NCBI RefSeq assembly: GCF_001649575.2
Contig: NC_051453.1
Coordinates: 16,382,849-16,446,848 of the forward strand
DNA length: 64,000 bases
Direction of reading: 5' to 3'
Source of the DNA: Kryptolebias marmoratus
Lineage: Eukaryota > Chordata > Actinopteri > Cyprinodontiformes > Rivulidae
Positions 60,702 to 64,000 of this stretch are shown here, in pieces. The translations under genes were made by a program, and so were the position numbers. A model generated the notes under the pieces. The model saw nothing but the letters and a program-made list of their open reading frames with translations, did not search any database and was not told where the DNA came from. Each line of letters opens with the position of its first letter. Position 1 is the stretch's first letter.

Positions 60702-61329
60702 GCGTAGATCCATGTCATTTAAATATAAGGTTTAGGGCTGAACGCTGGTGTGGCGGTCAGTATAGTTCTCTCACAGAAAGAAAACCTCACGTTCAGAACT
60801 TGGTTGAAGTTAAAACTAAACTAAATTAATAATTGATCAATAACAATAAAATTTACGTTTAAAAACACCCAGCTGTCCTCAGGACTTCACGAAGGGCTTC
60901 AGTGCAGTTTAATCTTAATCAGTGGTATTTAGTCAAGGTTTTTCTTTCTTTTCTTTTCTTTTTTTGTTTATTTATATGCATGTTAATGTCTGATTTAATC
61001 ATACAGGTTCATTTGTGCTCACTTAATAAACTACTTTAGCACATATATGAATTAAAACAAAAACATACAGACAGAAAGAAAGAAGCAAACAGCCAATAAA
61101 AGAATATGCAGATAAATAGATGAAGATAGGTTTGGTGCTCTTTCAAGATGAGCCTGATAAACCATCCTACTTCTAATATTTATAACTTTATATTTATCCA
61201 GCCCTCTGTTTCCTACCTCCTTCTGAGTCACAATAACATGTCTTTACTGTATCTTTTCCATCTAACATCATTTTTAGAGGGAGAATTTGCATTTTGTCAA
61301 ACATCCTTCGTCTTGGGGTCACGTTAGAA

Positions 61330-62540
61330 AAGACGGAGGACGTTCAGAGCGCCCATTGGAAGCTGAGACGGGGGATGCGAGTAGATAAATCTGGCAACCA
61401 GAGCGTCTGCCATCTTTGATTGTGCGACAGGCCGCGGCGCGAGCGGGGGCCTCACTCAAGCAAAAAAACGGTCTGGCACGAGATAACGGAGCCACGGGAC
61501 GACTGGCTCCCGCAGCGAGGGCCGAACAGACGAGGACCGACTGCCGGCGTGGGACAGCGGCGCGGACACGCGGCCTGACGGAAGCGGGCCCCGCGGACAG
61601 CGGTTTGTTGGCGGCCAGCGAGCACAGCTATCCATCGTTAGCCGAAGCGGGTTAGCGGGCTAGCCAGCTTTTGTAATCCGCCGGCCAGACGAGCACTCCT
61701 CCGCCTTCGTCCGGCCGAAACCGGACTTCTATTGAGGCCACGCGACCCCTCAAAGGACAAGGAAGGCACCGGCGCTGGCAGGTGGGTCTGCGCTCCTGTG
61801 CTGGCCCCCGTGGGGGGGTTTTGTTCGGAGGAGGTGGCACATTTATTGCTCGCACTGCGCTAGCTGGGTAGCACCAGTGTGTCCAGAGTGGATGCGATGG
61901 CGACTCGTGTGAAACGAAACTACGGCGAAACTACTGCAAAACCCGACGGCCTGCCGCCAGTGCAGCTGAGCACGACGCAGATGAAGCCGTGTTCGTGGGG
62001 TGGGGTGGGGGACACGACGGCCGCGGCTTCGCTTTGTGTCGTCTTTTGTTCAAACTGGGGTGTTACTTGAGCCCGCTCCGGTGGAGTTCCGGGCGCAGAG
62101 AGGAGGGCCTCTGCTGCCCCGCCGGGTGAGCCACCAGCCCCCCATCAGTGGTGCGGGCTCACGGAGGCTGGCCTGTAGGCTCGTCGGTGGCACTGATTTG
62201 TGACCAATTATCTCAGAAATTTCTGTCGGCTCGTTTCCTCTGAACGCAGCCGGATTAAAGGGGTCGCAGTTTGCTGCCGTGCGAGTGGCATGCTGGAGCT
62301 CAGTGGCTCCACGTGTGATCCGTACACATCTGCTTAATGTGGGGAGTTATTGTCTCCCCTTTTTTTCCGCTCACGCGTCGGGGTCCGTCTTCTGGGTGGG
62401 GGCGAGGCGGGGGCTGGTCGGTAATTGGTTGGAGCAGTTCTCATTGATCGGGCTGTCAGCGCTGATCCGGGGCGCGTCTTTTTGTGGAGCATTGATTTAC
62501 AGAGCAAAGAGGCGCCAGTGATTTATAATTTCCCTCTTCC
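61330..62540 (+). promoter_or_regulatory. CpG-island promoter and 5' non-coding exon
   Basis: An abrupt change from AT-rich DNA to CpG-dense sequence. A minus-strand YY1-like CAAAGATGGCAG (plus: CTGCCATCTTTG, about 61408-61419) marks a probable start region. A donor GGCAG|GTGGGT at 61782 ends a first exon of about 370 nt without an evident long coding frame. The next exon starts at an acceptor (CCTTGCAG) at 62547. Confidence 0.65.
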
Positions 62541-62547
62541 CTTGCAG

Positions 62548-63899
62548 AACCCGGACTAGCAGAGATGTGGTGTCTAGACTGAGCACATGCTGAATTGGTC
62601 TGTCCTCTTCAGTGCTTGTGTGTCTGTAATCAACCTCAACGCAGTCATATCCCACTTCTACTCCAGGTTATTAAAGCTGCATCCAACTCCCAGGACATAC
62701 AGATTTATTGGCATTAATAGTCCGGGTTGAACCCACTGTAAAGAAAGAAATAAAACCAGAGGTTTGCCAAAATCTACTGCAGTTATTCTGACCTACTATC
62801 ATAAACATGTTGGCTATTCTAAAGCTGGGAGGTGCCATCAAATAATTAACCCTGTACTCTGTTCAACATTATTATGGCAATGTTGAACCCAGTTTGGTGT
62901 ATGTGCCGGTGCTCGAAATCCTTGAAACGGTGCTTGTAATTTATCGTCACTTGCAAGGTTTGAAGAGTGTTTGTTCGATTTATTAATCAAGTGTGTTAAA
63001 TTGCTCAAGACCGTAATTGAATCACGGCTCTTTGGACTTCAAGTGGTTTAGCACAAAATCGTCTCAAATCGAAGTCTGATTTTTTTATTTTTTTAAGTGG
63101 GTGGGCGAGTAACCTAAAGCTCATCCTGCTGATTGGAGCCCCTAATCTTAGGAGGGTAAGAAGCACAAAGGCAAATTGGAAGCGTAAAAAGTCGCTCTGA
63201 TTTGACTTTGAAAAGCGTGCAACTACATTCCACGATGTGTAGCAAATTTATCGTCAGTAAACGCCATATAAATATTGCTTCAACCGCAATAAAACACGGG
63301 CCTTGCAATTATCTTGTGCATGTGAGTAATGTATTTGGTTTTGATGTCCACACTAGATGATGGTGATGACAGGAGAGAAGAAAATGTGGGCTTATCACCC
63401 TTGATATCATCATCGTTGCAATATTAAACTATATCACACGTTCTGCAACCCTCCTAGGTATAACATCCACGTGGCTTGTTACTTTTGGGCCTACGAGCAT
63501 AGGGAAATAACACTCAAACCTGTACGTCTCTTTGGCTAATTCGGACTTTGCACTAAAGGTAATAATTAGCAGCAGTAATGCAGGATGTTTGATTTCATGC
63601 TGCCTCAGTAAAATACAAAATGTGTTTTAATGACCGCAGTGTTCATTAAATGCTTGATGTAACCAGGCCTTTTGTCTTGTCTGTCAAACTCTCTTTTCTT
63701 AACAATGATGTAGTTCCTAGCTCGCAAACGTCCCAGAATTGATGTTTTGTTTTTTTTTTCCTTGGGATTTAAAAGCTTACTTTAGTTGATGGTGTAAGGA
63801 AGTCGTGGTTGCAGGGTCTTTGTCAGACGACCTGTTAAAGGTTAAAGATGATGCCATCGTGGACTCCTCAGGCACCAAAAGCACCACAGAGGGGTCCAC
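62548..63899 (+). CDS. suco: 5' end of a gene, tentatively suco (partial)
   Basis: Exon 2 starts at 62548 and has an ATG at 62587 opening a hydrophobic, signal-peptide-like MLNWSVLFSACVSVINL up to a possible donor TCCAG|GTTATT at about 62667. At 63812 an acceptor (GGTTGCAG) opens a frame reading SLSDDLLKVKDDAIVDSSGT. This resembles the N-terminal region of human SUCO (remembered as KLKDDSIVDVQNTES). SUCO is an ER/SUN-domain glycoprotein linked to bone formation, and lies near FMO genes and PRDX6 on human 1q24-q25. Problems: the frame meets TAA at 63901-63903 without a good donor, the exon phases do not join directly, and a connecting exon was not found. The gene runs past the window end. Confidence 0.4.
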
Positions 63900-64000
63900 A
63901 TAAATAAGTAACCGGACGTTGTAGACGTTATGCATTTTTGTTATTTTCAAACACCAGCATTCTGTATCAATCTAGGACAGTTAGCATCCATATGGCTGAC

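Noticed and set aside
61416..62521. Several open frames in the CpG island as coding exons
   Set aside because: GC-rich DNA has few stop codons; the peptides are low-complexity Arg/Ala/Gly runs without a recognised start of any family and fit a 5' UTR.

Overview
The window is vertebrate nuclear DNA, most likely from a teleost fish. Genes are split by GT-AG introns, the AT-rich spacers carry the usual fish repeat load (Tc1-like transposon, Penelope-like retroelement, tRNA-derived SINEs, MITE-like DNA elements, long GATA and AT microsatellites), and every recognisable protein has a vertebrate family. The species cannot be read from the sequence. Three runs of N (100, 100 and 435) show that this is a scaffolded assembly.

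Layout. (1) 902-6954, minus strand: prdx6, complete in five coding exons, with a Tc1-like remnant in intron 4. (2) 7776-10581, plus strand: plpp6 in two coding exons, head to head with prdx6 across an 821-bp promoter interval. (3) 13960-20904, plus strand: dnai4 (WDR78), an axonemal dynein intermediate chain in 16 exons. It sits between two identical inverted arms, 11166-12504 and 21356-22694. (4) 22795-24300: rearranged copies of plpp6-intron sequence next to a Penelope-like element that encodes a GIY-YIG nuclease segment. (5) 26728-56237, plus strand: four tandem flavin-containing monooxygenase (FMO) genes, called here A, B, C and D. All have intact reading frames (553, 552, 567 and 553 aa) and the FAD, NADPH and FMO signature motifs. 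D looks like the fmo5 orthologue. A and B are a recent pair with a gene-conversion pattern. (6) 61330-64000: a CpG island and the 5' end of another plus-strand gene, tentatively suco, based on one short exon and on synteny with the human 1q24-q25 block that holds FMO genes, SUCO and PRDX6.

Functionally the window combines redox and lipid repair (Prdx6), isoprenoid and phospholipid diphosphate hydrolysis (Plpp6), ciliary motility (Dnai4) and xenobiotic or amine oxygenation (the FMO array). There is no sign that these work as one pathway; only the FMO array is a true gene cluster.

The most notable observation is in the FMO array. The stretch that is a single 356-nt exon in mammalian FMO genes is cut by an intron in all four copies, at three different places (136+220 in A and B, 234+122 in C, 148+208 in D), and each pair sums to exactly 356. 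A second region near the C-terminus shows the same kind of lineage-specific intron. This looks like repeated intron gain among tandem paralogues. Copies A and B also share a GC-AG first coding intron.
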